Shown in pieces: positions 25,137-34,488 of a stretch of DNA of 64,000 nt. The notes beneath the pieces were generated by a model, which ran no database searches, had not been told where the DNA came from, and saw only the letters and a list, made by a program, of their open reading frames with translations. Source of the stretch: Halovibrio variabilis (GTDB lineage Bacteria > Pseudomonadota > Gammaproteobacteria > Pseudomonadales > Halomonadaceae); NCBI RefSeq assembly GCF_007991175.1, contig NZ_BJXV01000004.1:1-64000 (forward strand), given 5' to 3'. Both the position numbers and the translations under genes were made by a program. Positions within the stretch are counted from its first letter, which is position 1; the number at the start of each line of letters is the position of its first letter.

Positions 25137-27047
25137 TTAACGCCCCTGCCGTTGAGCGGGCATGGGATAGCGGAATTTTAAAAACTTTTGGGCGTTGCTG
25201 AGCACCTGGAAAGCATCTTTCAGCGTGTGCCGTTCGCTATCGGCGACGTTTTCAGGCTCGATATTGTTATCCGGCTGGCGGCTCTCCTGCAGGTCGATCA
25301 TCTGATGGCGCAGCCGTGACATACACATGAACTCAAAGGCGTAGCTGAGCTTGTCGCTCATGCCGTTTGCCAATAGCTGGGTCTTGCTGATGTCATTCAA
25401 ACGCTGGAAAGAGTTCTGTGCTTTGGAACCGCATGCCATGGCATGAATACGGACTAAATCCACCATCGGCGCCGTGCCCCGACGCTTGAGGTTGATGGTG
25501 TTGTTGTGTTCACCGTCTTTCTCCATCACAAAGGTGCGGAAAAACCCTAGCGGTGGCGTTCGGTTTAACGCATTACGCGCCATGGCGGCTAAAAAAAGCG
25601 GCGATTTGGGAGCTGTATGGGCAATCAGATCCTGCAGCGATTCCACATAAACGTCTTCCCCATAGCAGCTATCCAGGTCAAAGAAAATCGAGCTGTGCAG
25701 CAGCCGTTCTGGCGTGGGGTTGGCCATCCAGTCTTGAAAATACGCCTTCCAAACCCTTAGCGGCTGACGCCACTGGGGGTTAGTTGCCATCACATCGCCT
25801 TTACAGTAGGCGTAGCCGCAGGCATCTAAGCCATCGCTGACAATTTTCGCCAGCGCGTAAAAGTAATCATCATGCTGCTTGGGGTCAAAATCATCGGAGA
25901 GGATCAGCGCATGATCTTGGTCGGTGACAATGCTCTGTTCATTGCGCGCCATGGAGCCGTTAACCATAAAGCAATAAGGGACCGGTGGCGGACCCAGCTC
26001 GACTTCAGCCATTTCCAACAGACGTCGAGTAAAGCTACGCCCGATAGTTGAGAGTGCGCTGCCCACCATCTGCGAGTTAGCGTCTTCTTGCACCATCCGC
26101 ACAAACGCCGCGCGCACGTCGGGGGCTAAGCGCGCCAGCTCCTGGACGCTGGATTGATTAAAAATATTGCTGACGAGATAAAGGCCACTGTGGGTTTCAT
26201 AGCGGATAATGTCGGAAAGGTGCACCACGCCAACCGGGCGCTGGCGATACACAACGGGCAAGTGGTGAACATTATTGCGCAGCATGGTCAGCATCGCTTC
26301 ATACACAGACGCATCCGATTGAACGGTAATTAACCGTGAGGAGATTACCTCGCCTACCGGGGTTTGCGGCGAGCGACCTTCGGCGACGACGCGGTTACGA
26401 AAATCACTATCGGTTAAAATACCGCACATTTGCCAGGTTTGGCCTTCGCTGTCTTTAAAGCTAAACCGCGGGTTTTCACTGCCCTCTTTTAACACCAGCA
26501 GAGCAGAGGCCTGGGCTTCGCTCATCTGCTGAGCGGCCCGCTGAACGCTGGTGGATGCTTCAACCATCACCGGATAGCGAGTCACCAGCTTACGTATCCG
26601 CGTGACCATCATATCGTTGGATTTCTTTTGCTGCTCGGCGATGGTTTCCAGCCGCGGTCGCTCAAGCTCTACAAAATCAGCAAAATGGTCATCCTCTTCA
26701 CACAGCCGCTGAAAAACCGCATCCGGGATAAAATACAGCAGGGTATCTTCAATCGCCTTTGCGGGTAGGCTCACTTTATGGTTTCGTAGCAGGCTGAAAT
26801 GCCCGAAAATATCGCCTTCGCCCAGGCGGTTATAAAGTTCTCCGTTTCTACGATAGACTTCCACGGCCCCACTGCGGATATAACACAAATCGTTAACCGT
26901 CTCGTTGAACTCCAGGATGTCGCTACCGGTTTTAAAGTAGCTAACTTCCACCTGCTCGGCAATCGCGTCAAGAAGATCGTCCGACAACCCGTCGAAGGGG
27001 GGGAACCGCCCCATGTGCTGGCGTATTTCTAACAGTTCGACGTCCAT
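25137..27047 (-). CDS. cNMP-binding/CBS/DUF294 nucleotidyltransferase-like protein
   Basis: A 636-residue multi-domain signalling protein. Residues about 15-130 form a cyclic-nucleotide-binding fold (YIRSGAVEVYRRNGELYNRL, GEGDIFGHFSLLR); about 155-290 a pair of CBS domains (ILTDSDFRNRVVAEGRSP, LPVVYRQRPVGVVHLSDII); about 330-470 a GlnD-like nucleotidyltransferase fold with GSMARNEQSIVTDQDHALIL, where the G-S and D-x-D residues are kept; then a DUF294 C-terminal helical domain. The architecture suggests a nucleotide-sensing switch, possibly a uridylyl- or adenylyltransferase for a partner protein. Homologues often neighbour acetate/solute symporters; here the flanking carrier is BCCT. Target unknown. 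Confidence 0.85.
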   Translation of the reverse strand: MDVELLEIRQHMGRFPPFDGLSDDLLDAIAEQVEVSYFKTGSDILEFNETVNDLCYIRSGAVEVYRRNGELYNRLGEGDIFGHFSLLRNHKVSLPAKAIEDTLLYFIPDAVFQRLCEEDDHFADFVELERPRLETIAEQQKKSNDMMVTRIRKLVTRYPVMVEASTSVQRAAQQMSEAQASALLVLKEGSENPRFSFKDSEGQTWQMCGILTDSDFRNRVVAEGRSPQTPVGEVISSRLITVQSDASVYEAMLTMLRNNVHHLPVVYRQRPVGVVHLSDIIRYETHSGLYLVSNIFNQSSVQELARLAPDVRAAFVRMVQEDANSQMVGSALSTIGRSFTRRLLEMAEVELGPPPVPYCFMVNGSMARNEQSIVTDQDHALILSDDFDPKQHDDYFYALAKIVSDGLDACGYAYCKGDVMATNPQWRQPLRVWKAYFQDWMANPTPERLLHSSIFFDLDSCYGEDVYVESLQDLIAHTAPKSPLFLAAMARNALNRTPPLGFFRTFVMEKDGEHNNTINLKRRGTAPMVDLVRIHAMACGSKAQNSFQRLNDISKTQLLANGMSDKLSYAFEFMCMSRLRHQMIDLQESRQPDNNIEPENVADSERHTLKDAFQVLSNAQKFLKFRYPMPAQRQGR

Positions 27048-27144
27048 GGCGCCTCCTAGGGCTTGCCGATCAATACATTAAGTGGAGTGTGGCGGGGTGG
27101 CTCAGCAACGTAAACCCCGCCAGCATAATTAAATGACCATCCGC

Positions 27145-27175
27145 AAAAAGCCCGGCGCTCAGGGCACCGGGCTTT
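27145..27175 (-). terminator. Rho-independent terminator of the DUF4168 gene
   Basis: AAAGCCCGG (27147-27155) and CCGGGCTTT (27167-27175) pair in a 9-bp stem with further pairing inside; on the minus strand it is followed by five T. Sits 78 bp past the stop at 27253. Confidence 0.75.
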
Positions 27176-27252
27176 AAGTGGCCGAAACCACGCTGATATT
27201 AATGTTGGCTACTTAAATAACCAACCGTTTCAGCCTATATCAACAGCATGGT

Positions 27253-27645
27253 TTAAGACTGGTTGGCCATTTCTTGCACACGCTGCATCATTTCGGGATC
27301 TTGCTGAATGGTCTGACCGATGGCGTTGAAGGTATCGACATCCAGACCGCTATCTTCGACAACTTCGATCATGCGTTCGTTAGCTTCGGTGCGCACTTCC
27401 TGCTGCGCAGATTCATCTTCCGCTTCCTGCAGACGCTGGGTATATTCTTGAGAAATAACCGCGATTTCTTGAGAAGCATCGGCAAACTGCTGGAGCTGAT
27501 CGTCAGAAAAATCCTGGGCGGGTGCGGCTTGCTGGGTTGCCATTGGATCTTGGGCGGCGTCTGGCTCTTGCTGGGCGTGGGCAGTTGCCGTCATCAGACC
27601 AGTGGCGAGCAGGGCAGCGGAGAACAGAGCAGTCATACGTTGCAT
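27253..27645 (-). CDS. DUF4168-domain exported protein
   Basis: A 130-residue secreted protein with a signal peptide (ALLATGLMTATAHAQ) and a helical, Gln/Glu-rich mature part. The blocks FSDDQLQQFADASQEIAVIS and TFNAIGQTIQQDPEMMQRV match the DUF4168 pattern (two-helix repeat ending in N..AQ.....L...I). These small periplasmic proteins have no known function. ATG 27645 is preferred: a GAGG site lies 9 bp upstream and it gives a clean signal peptide, whereas the open frame to 27681 does not. Confidence 0.75.
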   Translation of the reverse strand: MQRMTALFSAALLATGLMTATAHAQQEPDAAQDPMATQQAAPAQDFSDDQLQQFADASQEIAVISQEYTQRLQEAEDESAQQEVRTEANERMIEVVEDSGLDVDTFNAIGQTIQQDPEMMQRVQEMANQS

Positions 27646-27790
27646 AGTAAGAAACCTCAATGATGCGTTGTGAGTGTGCACACTGTGACGCGGCTGTTTC
27701 GAACAGGTTCAATTTTTAATGTAACGGTTAGTAACGAAAAGAACTTTATATGTCTAAAAACTCGCAGGATCACGCCATGATGGAAACACT

Positions 27791-28729
27791 ATGACACCGC
27801 TCTTCAACCCACTCCGCTCGCCTGACTTATCTTCAGCCGGGCTTAAAGCCATGCCCGTGCTCTTCGTGCTGCTGTGGAGTACCGGCTTTATTGGCGCCAA
27901 GTTTGGCCTGCCCTATGCAGAGCCGTTTACGTTTTTGTTTATTCGTTTTGTACTCACACTGCTGCTATTAATTCCACTGGTCATTTTGATGCGTATTCGC
28001 TGGCCTTCATCACCTAGGTTATGGACGCATATCGCCATATCGGGTCTGCTAGTCCATGGTGGCTACTTGGGGGGTGTTTTTTATAGCATTGACTTGGGCA
28101 TGCCAGCAGGCCTAGCGGCGTTGCTTGTCGGGCTTCAGCCGCTGGCAACGGCGGCCTTAGCCGGTCCGTTACTGGGCGAGCAACTGTCAAGACGTCAATG
28201 GTTGGGGCTGAGCTTGGGGCTAATCGGAATCAGCTTGGTACTCGGTAGTCAGCTTGAACTGGGTGAGTCGCTGTTTGACGGCTTCGGCATTAGCGCACTG
28301 CTGTGTGTGATGGGCGCCTTAGCGGGTATTTCGCTGGGTACGCTGTATCAAAAACGCTTTTGCACCCGTATGCCACTGCTGTCTGGCGCGGTTATTCAAT
28401 ACGTGGCGGCGGCAATGCTCGTCGGAAGTGGCGCACTGCTGTTTGAAACTCGCCAAGTGGAATGGAGCAGCACCTTTGTGCTGACGCTCGGCTGGCTGGT
28501 GTTGATTCTTTCAATCGCCGCTATTTTGTTACTAATGGCCTTGATTAAAAAGGGGGAAGCCTCGCGGGTCGCGAGTCTTTTTTATCTTGTGCCGCCGGTC
28601 ACTGCGCTTCAAGCATGGTGGCTATTTGACGAACGCCTCCCTTTGCTTGGGTTTGTCGGCATGTTGGTCGCTATCACCGGAGTGGTGATGGTGATTAAAA
28701 AATCTGCCGACAAGGCGACTAAACGATAA
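27791..28729 (+). CDS. DMT-superfamily transporter (EamA family)
   Basis: A 312-residue inner-membrane protein with ten helices in two EamA repeats. First repeat opens VLFVLLWSTGFIGAKFGLPY, second contains VMGALAGISLGTLYQKRF and ends with ASRVASLFYLVPPVTALQAW, standard EamA signatures. Members export amino acids, nucleobases or drugs; the cargo here is unknown. Stands alone, divergent from the DUF4168 gene and followed by an EAL gene 43 bp later, with which it may be co-transcribed. Confidence 0.85.
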   Translation: MTPLFNPLRSPDLSSAGLKAMPVLFVLLWSTGFIGAKFGLPYAEPFTFLFIRFVLTLLLLIPLVILMRIRWPSSPRLWTHIAISGLLVHGGYLGGVFYSIDLGMPAGLAALLVGLQPLATAALAGPLLGEQLSRRQWLGLSLGLIGISLVLGSQLELGESLFDGFGISALLCVMGALAGISLGTLYQKRFCTRMPLLSGAVIQYVAAAMLVGSGALLFETRQVEWSSTFVLTLGWLVLILSIAAILLLMALIKKGEASRVASLFYLVPPVTALQAWWLFDERLPLLGFVGMLVAITGVVMVIKKSADKATKR

Positions 28730-28772
28730 CGCTATTTTTATAGCTCATCTTATACCTAAGGCTTGGATAAGC

Positions 28773-29540
28773 ATGTCTGTACAACCACGCTGTGCCAGGG
28801 TGAACGACCGCTGTAACCGCTGCGATTTACCGGTGCCTTTTGCTTTTACCATGGCGTTTCAACCCATCGTTGATGTTAGCCAACGAAAAATTATTTACTA
28901 CGAGGCTTTGGTACGCGGCCTTAATGATGAATCCGCCTATTCTATTCTTGATCAAGTCACCGAGGATTTACGTTACCGCTTTGATCAGGCGTGCCGTATC
29001 AAGGCGATTGAGCTTGCCAGCGCGCTGGGTATGCAGGAACGGCTGTCTATCAACTTTCTGCCCAAAGCGGTCTACGAGCCGGAAGCGTGCATCCAAGCTA
29101 CCCTGGAGGCATCACGCCGAGTAGGCTGGCCCAGCGACCGACTCAATTTCGAAATTACCGAAACCGAGCCGGTCAATGACCGGCAACATATGCGCACTAT
29201 TATCGAGAGTTATCGCAAAATGGGCTTTACCACCTCGTTGGATGACTTTGGTAACGGCTATGCCAACCTCGACCTATTGACCGACATGCGCCCTGATACG
29301 CTTAAAATTGACCGCGATTTAGTCATGGGATGCGGTAGCGATAAGCGCCGCCAAGCCATTCTACGCAGTCTGGTAACGCTGGCCGATACGCTAGGCACGC
29401 AGTTGATTGCCGAAGGGATTGAAACCCGCGAGGAATCGCGCTGCCTGCTTGCGCTGGGCATCCCCATGCAGCAGGGATATTACTTTAGCTACCCGAATCT
29501 GGAAGCGCTGGCAGAGATTGACGACGCTAAATACGACTAG
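28773..29540 (+). CDS. EAL-domain c-di-GMP phosphodiesterase
   Basis: A 255-residue stand-alone EAL protein, expected to hydrolyse cyclic di-GMP to pGpG in the cytoplasm. Catalytic motifs all look intact: YEALVRG (EAL), the metal-binding NFEITETEP, the DDFGNGYANL loop 6 motif, KIDRDLV and AEGIET. Before the domain is a short N-terminus with a C-x6-C-x2-C cluster (residues 7, 14 and 17, CARVNDRCNRC) that could bind metal or respond to redox state. No membrane segment or GGDEF partner. The QGYYF end motif is present. Confidence 0.88.
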   Translation: MSVQPRCARVNDRCNRCDLPVPFAFTMAFQPIVDVSQRKIIYYEALVRGLNDESAYSILDQVTEDLRYRFDQACRIKAIELASALGMQERLSINFLPKAVYEPEACIQATLEASRRVGWPSDRLNFEITETEPVNDRQHMRTIIESYRKMGFTTSLDDFGNGYANLDLLTDMRPDTLKIDRDLVMGCGSDKRRQAILRSLVTLADTLGTQLIAEGIETREESRCLLALGIPMQQGYYFSYPNLEALAEIDDAKYD

Positions 29541-29604
29541 CCACGCCAGCAAAGCAGGTCTTAAACAGCGACAGGTATTCTAGGCTATCAATGTTCTAGG
29601 TAAG

Positions 29605-30321
29605 CTATAGATGTTGCAGATAACCCGCCCCACCTAAATTACGCATTTGCTGACGTATCCATTGGCTGCGACGCTCCACCTGAGCGTCGGGTCGAGCCGC
29701 ACTACGCGTGCGCGGGCTAGGCAAAATCGCCGCGAGCAGGCTCGCCTGACGCTCTGTCAGCGCGCTGGAAGACGCCCCAAAGTAGTGCTGGGCCGCCGCC
29801 TCTATGCCGAACACCCCACTGTCCCACTCGGCCACGTTGAGGTAGACCTCCAAAATACGCTGCTTGCTCCACAGTATTTCAATCAGCAGCGTAAACCATG
29901 CCTCCAAGCCTTTACGCGTCCAGCTACGGCCCGTCCATAAAAAAACGTTCTTGGCGGTTTGTTGGCTTAAGGTGCTGGCACCGCGTAACCGCCCACCGTC
30001 TTGGCTTGCCTGCCACGCTCGCCGCAACTCGACAAGGTCAAAGCCACGGTGGTGTGGAAAGCGCTGATCCTCTGCCGCCATCACGGCGAGCTTGGCATTA
30101 GCCGAAACAGAATCCCAGCCTCGCCATTCGCGCCGTATATCGATCGGCTCGCTGTGGATCCAACTCTGAACTTTACGCTCGACCATCACCATCGAACCCG
30201 GCGGGGGCACGACGCGAAACAGTAGCACTACCGCGACAGAGAAAAGCACAAACGCTAGCACGCCACGCCAAACAATACGCCATAGCAGACGCATAAAACG
30301 GCGCAGCGTACGATTGAGCAT
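29605..30321 (-). CDS. mtgA: Monofunctional peptidoglycan glycosyltransferase
   Basis: A 238-residue inner-membrane-anchored enzyme that polymerises lipid II into glycan strands. One N-terminal membrane helix (residues about 12-34), then the GT51 domain: AVMAAEDQRFPHHRGFD with the catalytic Glu, GASTLSQQTAKNVFLW, then RKGLEAWFTLLIEILWSKQR with the second Glu region and YLNVAEWDSGVFGIEAAAQH. Length matches E. coli MtgA (242). Lacks the transpeptidase domain of class A PBPs. It lies 13 bp downstream of fghA on the same strand, though unrelated in function. Confidence 0.95.
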   Translation of the reverse strand: MLNRTLRRFMRLLWRIVWRGVLAFVLFSVAVVLLFRVVPPPGSMVMVERKVQSWIHSEPIDIRREWRGWDSVSANAKLAVMAAEDQRFPHHRGFDLVELRRAWQASQDGGRLRGASTLSQQTAKNVFLWTGRSWTRKGLEAWFTLLIEILWSKQRILEVYLNVAEWDSGVFGIEAAAQHYFGASSSALTERQASLLAAILPSPRTRSAARPDAQVERRSQWIRQQMRNLGGAGYLQHL

Positions 30322-30334
30322 TTCGTTATCCTTA

Positions 30335-31189
30335 TTAACGCTTCAAGAGATGGTCTGCATGATAACGCAGATGGTCCTCAATGAACGAGGCGATAAAGAA
30401 GTAGCTGTGATCGTAGCCCGGTTGACGACGCAGCGTCAGCGGATGATCGTGCTCCTCACATACCGCCTCTAAGCGTTCTGGCTGTAGCTGTTCCTCAAGG
30501 AACTGATCGGCTTCGCCCTGATCGATAAACAGACGTTGACGCGAGGCACCGTTGGCCACCAATTCACAGGCATCGTACTGGCGCCAGCGCGACGTGTCCT
30601 CGCCCAAGTAAGCGCTGAAGGCTTGCTGGCCCCAGGGACAATTGATCGGATTGACCACCGGCGAAAACGCCGATACCGAACGGAAGCGCCCGGGGTGACG
30701 CAGCGCTAAAATCAACGCGCCGTGCCCACCCATGGAGTGGCCGCTGATGGATTCACGCCCATTGACCGGAAAATGCTGGCGCACGACGGAAGGCAGCTCC
30801 TCAATCACATAATCGTACATGCGGTAGTGGGCTTTCCAGGGTGACTCGGTCGCATTGACGTAAAACCCAGCGCCCGAGCCCAAATCAAAACGCTCATGCT
30901 CGCCGGGCAAATCGGTCCCCCGCGGACTGGTGTCAGGGCAAACAATGGCCACGCCTAGCTCAGCGGCAATACGGTGAGCCCCCGCTTTCTGCATGAAATT
31001 TTCGTCATTGCAGGTCAACCCTGAGAGCCACCAAAGCAAGGGTACGCGCTCGTTTTCCGCCTGGGGGGGCAAGTAAACAGCGAATATCATGTCGCAGTCC
31101 AACGCACGGGAGTAGTGGCGATAGCGCTTATGCCAGCCACCGAAACTACGGTTGGCGGACACCAGTTCTAGAGTTTCACTCATGCTCAT
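30335..31189 (-). CDS. fghA: S-formylglutathione hydrolase
   Basis: A 284-residue esterase-D-type alpha/beta hydrolase that releases formate and glutathione from S-formylglutathione, the second step of formaldehyde detoxification. The nucleophile elbow is ISGHSMGGHGALIL (Ser in GHSMGG); the acid is in IDQGEADQFL and the base His in PGYDHSYFFIASFIEDHL. LSGLTCNDENFMQKAG is the family's oxyanion-loop signature. It follows adhC on the same strand with a hairpin between them. Symbol frmB would be equivalent. Confidence 0.95.
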   Translation of the reverse strand: MSMSETLELVSANRSFGGWHKRYRHYSRALDCDMIFAVYLPPQAENERVPLLWWLSGLTCNDENFMQKAGAHRIAAELGVAIVCPDTSPRGTDLPGEHERFDLGSGAGFYVNATESPWKAHYRMYDYVIEELPSVVRQHFPVNGRESISGHSMGGHGALILALRHPGRFRSVSAFSPVVNPINCPWGQQAFSAYLGEDTSRWRQYDACELVANGASRQRLFIDQGEADQFLEEQLQPERLEAVCEEHDHPLTLRRQPGYDHSYFFIASFIEDHLRYHADHLLKR

Positions 31190-31213
31190 GGGCAGGTTCC
31201 TTTAAATGCAGCA

Positions 31214-31240
31214 AACGCGGCAGGTCTACCCTGCCGCGTT
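31214..31240. terminator. Hairpin between adhC and fghA (terminator or attenuator)
   Basis: AACGCGGCAGG (31214-31224) pairs perfectly with CCTGCCGCGTT (31230-31240), 11 bp with a 5-base loop. The T tract on the minus strand is only three, so it may partly terminate or stabilise the 3' end of adhC mRNA rather than end transcription. Confidence 0.5.
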
Positions 31241-31291
31241 TTAAACGTACTCACTATACTACTGAATAATGCAGCACCTAGTAATGCAAGA

Positions 31292-32410
<1,119 letters not shown>

Positions 32411-32443
32411 TTACTGTTGGTGATTTCTAAGGTAATAAATACG

Positions 32444-33427
32444 TTACTCGTCAGTGGTCACCGGGCCAAATTCAATCGGTAGCCAGCGATAGCCCCCGTC
32501 ATCTTTGCTGATATGGCCAATCCCAGGGAAGGGCATATGCGCGCCAGCAACCCAGTGCTTGTCTTCAACCGCGCTTTCGAGCACGCTTTCTCGCGTGCGA
32601 ATAGCCTGTTCGGGGTCAGAATCAAACTCAATGGCGACCGTAGGGTCTGCAAATTGAACACCGTAACTGTGGACCACGTCTCCCCATACCAACATGGCGT
32701 CATCATCGCTGTTGAGCATAAAGCTTGAGTGTCCGGCGGTGTGACCATGGGTATCCTGGGCAACGATACCCATTAGCACTTCATCACCAGCCGTGAAGGG
32801 GTTGAAACGATCAGCGTCCTGATAAGGCGCTACCGCATCTTGAGCCATGGTGAAGAAGGCTTGAGCAGATTCGGGTGCCGCTGCTGCACGCTCCTCATCC
32901 AACCAAAAATCAGCATCCGCCTGACTGGCACGCAGCTCAGCATTGGGATAAACCGCTTCGCCCTCTTCATTGGCCAAACCACACACGTGATCAGGATGCA
33001 AGTGGGTCATCAACACCGTATCGACATCGTCCGGCGAGTAACCAGAAGCACGCAGGTTACTCTCTACCTGTCCCAGTGAAGGACCAAAGCAGGCGGCGGA
33101 ACCGGCATCCACTAATACAAGGTTCTCGCCGGTATGTACAAGGAAGGCGTTTACCGCAGTTTGCATGCCGCTTTCCGCATCAATAAAAAGCGCATCCAGG
33201 TGGCGAAGAATTTCTTCTTGCTCCATGCCTTTTAGCAAGGAGGTATCAATAGCCGTATGACCGTCGTATAGCGCGGTTACCTCATACTCCCCGACCATCA
33301 TGCGAAACCAGCCCGGCGCTTGTTCCTGCTGCTGGTTGGGTAGCTCTGCCTGGGCACTAACAGCCCAACCTGCACTAATAGCGACTGCCAGTGCACTGTG
33401 CGACCACTGTGGTAAAGATATAGACAT
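32444..33427 (-). CDS. Exported metallo-beta-lactamase-fold hydrolase
   Basis: A 327-residue MBL-fold protein with a signal peptide (LAVAISAGWAVSAQA). Metal ligands: MTHLHPDHVCG (HxHxDH), the later GHTAGHSSFML and VWGDVVHS, giving a full dinuclear zinc site. Near the start VGEYEVTALYDGHTAIDTSL is typical of the periplasmic MBL proteins that sit beside glutathione-dependent aldehyde genes. Substrate unknown (lactone, thioester or quorum signal all possible). An open extension to 33505 is unlikely; GGAG 10 bp before ATG 33427 and the signal peptide fix the start. The divergent LysR probably controls it. Confidence 0.82.
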   Translation of the reverse strand: MSISLPQWSHSALAVAISAGWAVSAQAELPNQQQEQAPGWFRMMVGEYEVTALYDGHTAIDTSLLKGMEQEEILRHLDALFIDAESGMQTAVNAFLVHTGENLVLVDAGSAACFGPSLGQVESNLRASGYSPDDVDTVLMTHLHPDHVCGLANEEGEAVYPNAELRASQADADFWLDEERAAAAPESAQAFFTMAQDAVAPYQDADRFNPFTAGDEVLMGIVAQDTHGHTAGHSSFMLNSDDDAMLVWGDVVHSYGVQFADPTVAIEFDSDPEQAIRTRESVLESAVEDKHWVAGAHMPFPGIGHISKDDGGYRWLPIEFGPVTTDE

Positions 33428-33511
33428 AAGCAAAAGGCTCCATTGATAAGCTAACGATGTTAGCAGTGTAGGCCAGCTAGGCACTCTTGATAAACCGGGA
33501 TACACTCATAA

Positions 33512-33535
33512 GATTGTTGCCACACAGCAACAATC
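33512..33535. promoter_or_regulatory. LysR-type operator between the MBL and LysR genes
   Basis: GATTGTTGC (33512-33520) and GCAACAATC (33527-33535) are perfect 9-bp inverted arms with a 6-bp spacer, matching the T-N11-A plan of LysR sites. It lies 23 bp before the LysR ATG and 85 bp before the MBL ATG, between divergent genes. Confidence 0.75.
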
Positions 33536-33557
33536 GCTATTAACCCAGGAAATTATC

Positions 33558-34454
33558 ATGCAGCACTGGAGCAGTATCGAAGCCTTTGTTGAGGTGGTGC
33601 GTTTAGGCACGTTCTCTGCCGCGGCCCGCCACCTCAAGGTGTCGACCTCGCACATCAGCCGCCTGGTCAGCCAACTTGAAAACCAGCTGGGCGTGCAATT
33701 ACTCTATCGCACCACCCGCCAGATTCGTTTGACCGACGCGGGGGCTATCTACGTGGAGCACTGCCGTCATCTCTTTGATGGGTTACGCGATGCCGAGCAA
33801 GCGATTAGCGAACTGCAGTCCACGCCTAACGGGCTGCTTAAACTTACCTCGGCCACTACCTTTGGCGAGCGCTTTATCGCCCCGCTGGTTAATGACTTTC
33901 AGTGTTTACACCCTCAGTTGGACGTCCACATGCACTTCACTAACCGCCCGGTCGAGCTGATTGAAGAAGGGTTTGATATTGCGATTCGCATGGGGGTCTT
34001 AAAAGATTCCAGCCTGATTGCCCGGCGCCTATGTGATCGCCGGGAGTATATCGTCGGTTCCCAGGCGTACTTCCGCCAAGCGCCGCGACCACACACGCTG
34101 GGCGAACTGAGTCAGCACCGCTGCCTGATCGGTTCACGGCCCAACTGGCTATTTGAGATGAACGGCCAGCGCCGCGAGGTGCGCGTAGAAGGCTGCTGGA
34201 CCAGCAATTCAGGCCCGGCGCTATTAGACGCCGCCCGCAAGGGGCTGGGACTTGCGCAGCTGCCGGACTACTACGTGGCCCCTTACCTGGCCAGTGGCGA
34301 GCTGGTCGCCGTGCTCGAGCCCTTCCAGCACCACGATACGGCAGTCTGGGCGGTCTACCCACGCCACCGCCACCTGTCGCCCAAAATCCGCCAGCTGGTG
34401 GATTATCTGGTGGCTAATATCGGTAGTGTATTGCCCAGTAACACACTGGTTTAG
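33558..34454 (+). CDS. LysR-family regulator, divergent from MBL-fold gene
   Basis: A 298-residue LysR regulator. DNA-binding domain: EAFVEVVRLGTFSAAARHL, then STSHISRLVSQLENQLGVQL and YRTTRQIRLTDAGAIYVEHC. Effector domain of the PBP2 CrgA-like type (LKLTSATTFGERFIAPLVND, then RPVELIEEGFDIAIRMG). Divergent from the MBL gene with a clear inverted-repeat operator between them, so it likely controls that gene and perhaps adhC-fghA beyond. A fragment resembling its middle portion recurs at 44266-44316, across the whole peptide cluster. Confidence 0.88.
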   Translation: MQHWSSIEAFVEVVRLGTFSAAARHLKVSTSHISRLVSQLENQLGVQLLYRTTRQIRLTDAGAIYVEHCRHLFDGLRDAEQAISELQSTPNGLLKLTSATTFGERFIAPLVNDFQCLHPQLDVHMHFTNRPVELIEEGFDIAIRMGVLKDSSLIARRLCDRREYIVGSQAYFRQAPRPHTLGELSQHRCLIGSRPNWLFEMNGQRREVRVEGCWTSNSGPALLDAARKGLGLAQLPDYYVAPYLASGELVAVLEPFQHHDTAVWAVYPRHRHLSPKIRQLVDYLVANIGSVLPSNTLV

Positions 34455-34488
34455 CACCCGCCGGTCGCGCGCAAGACATTGCTGAGAC

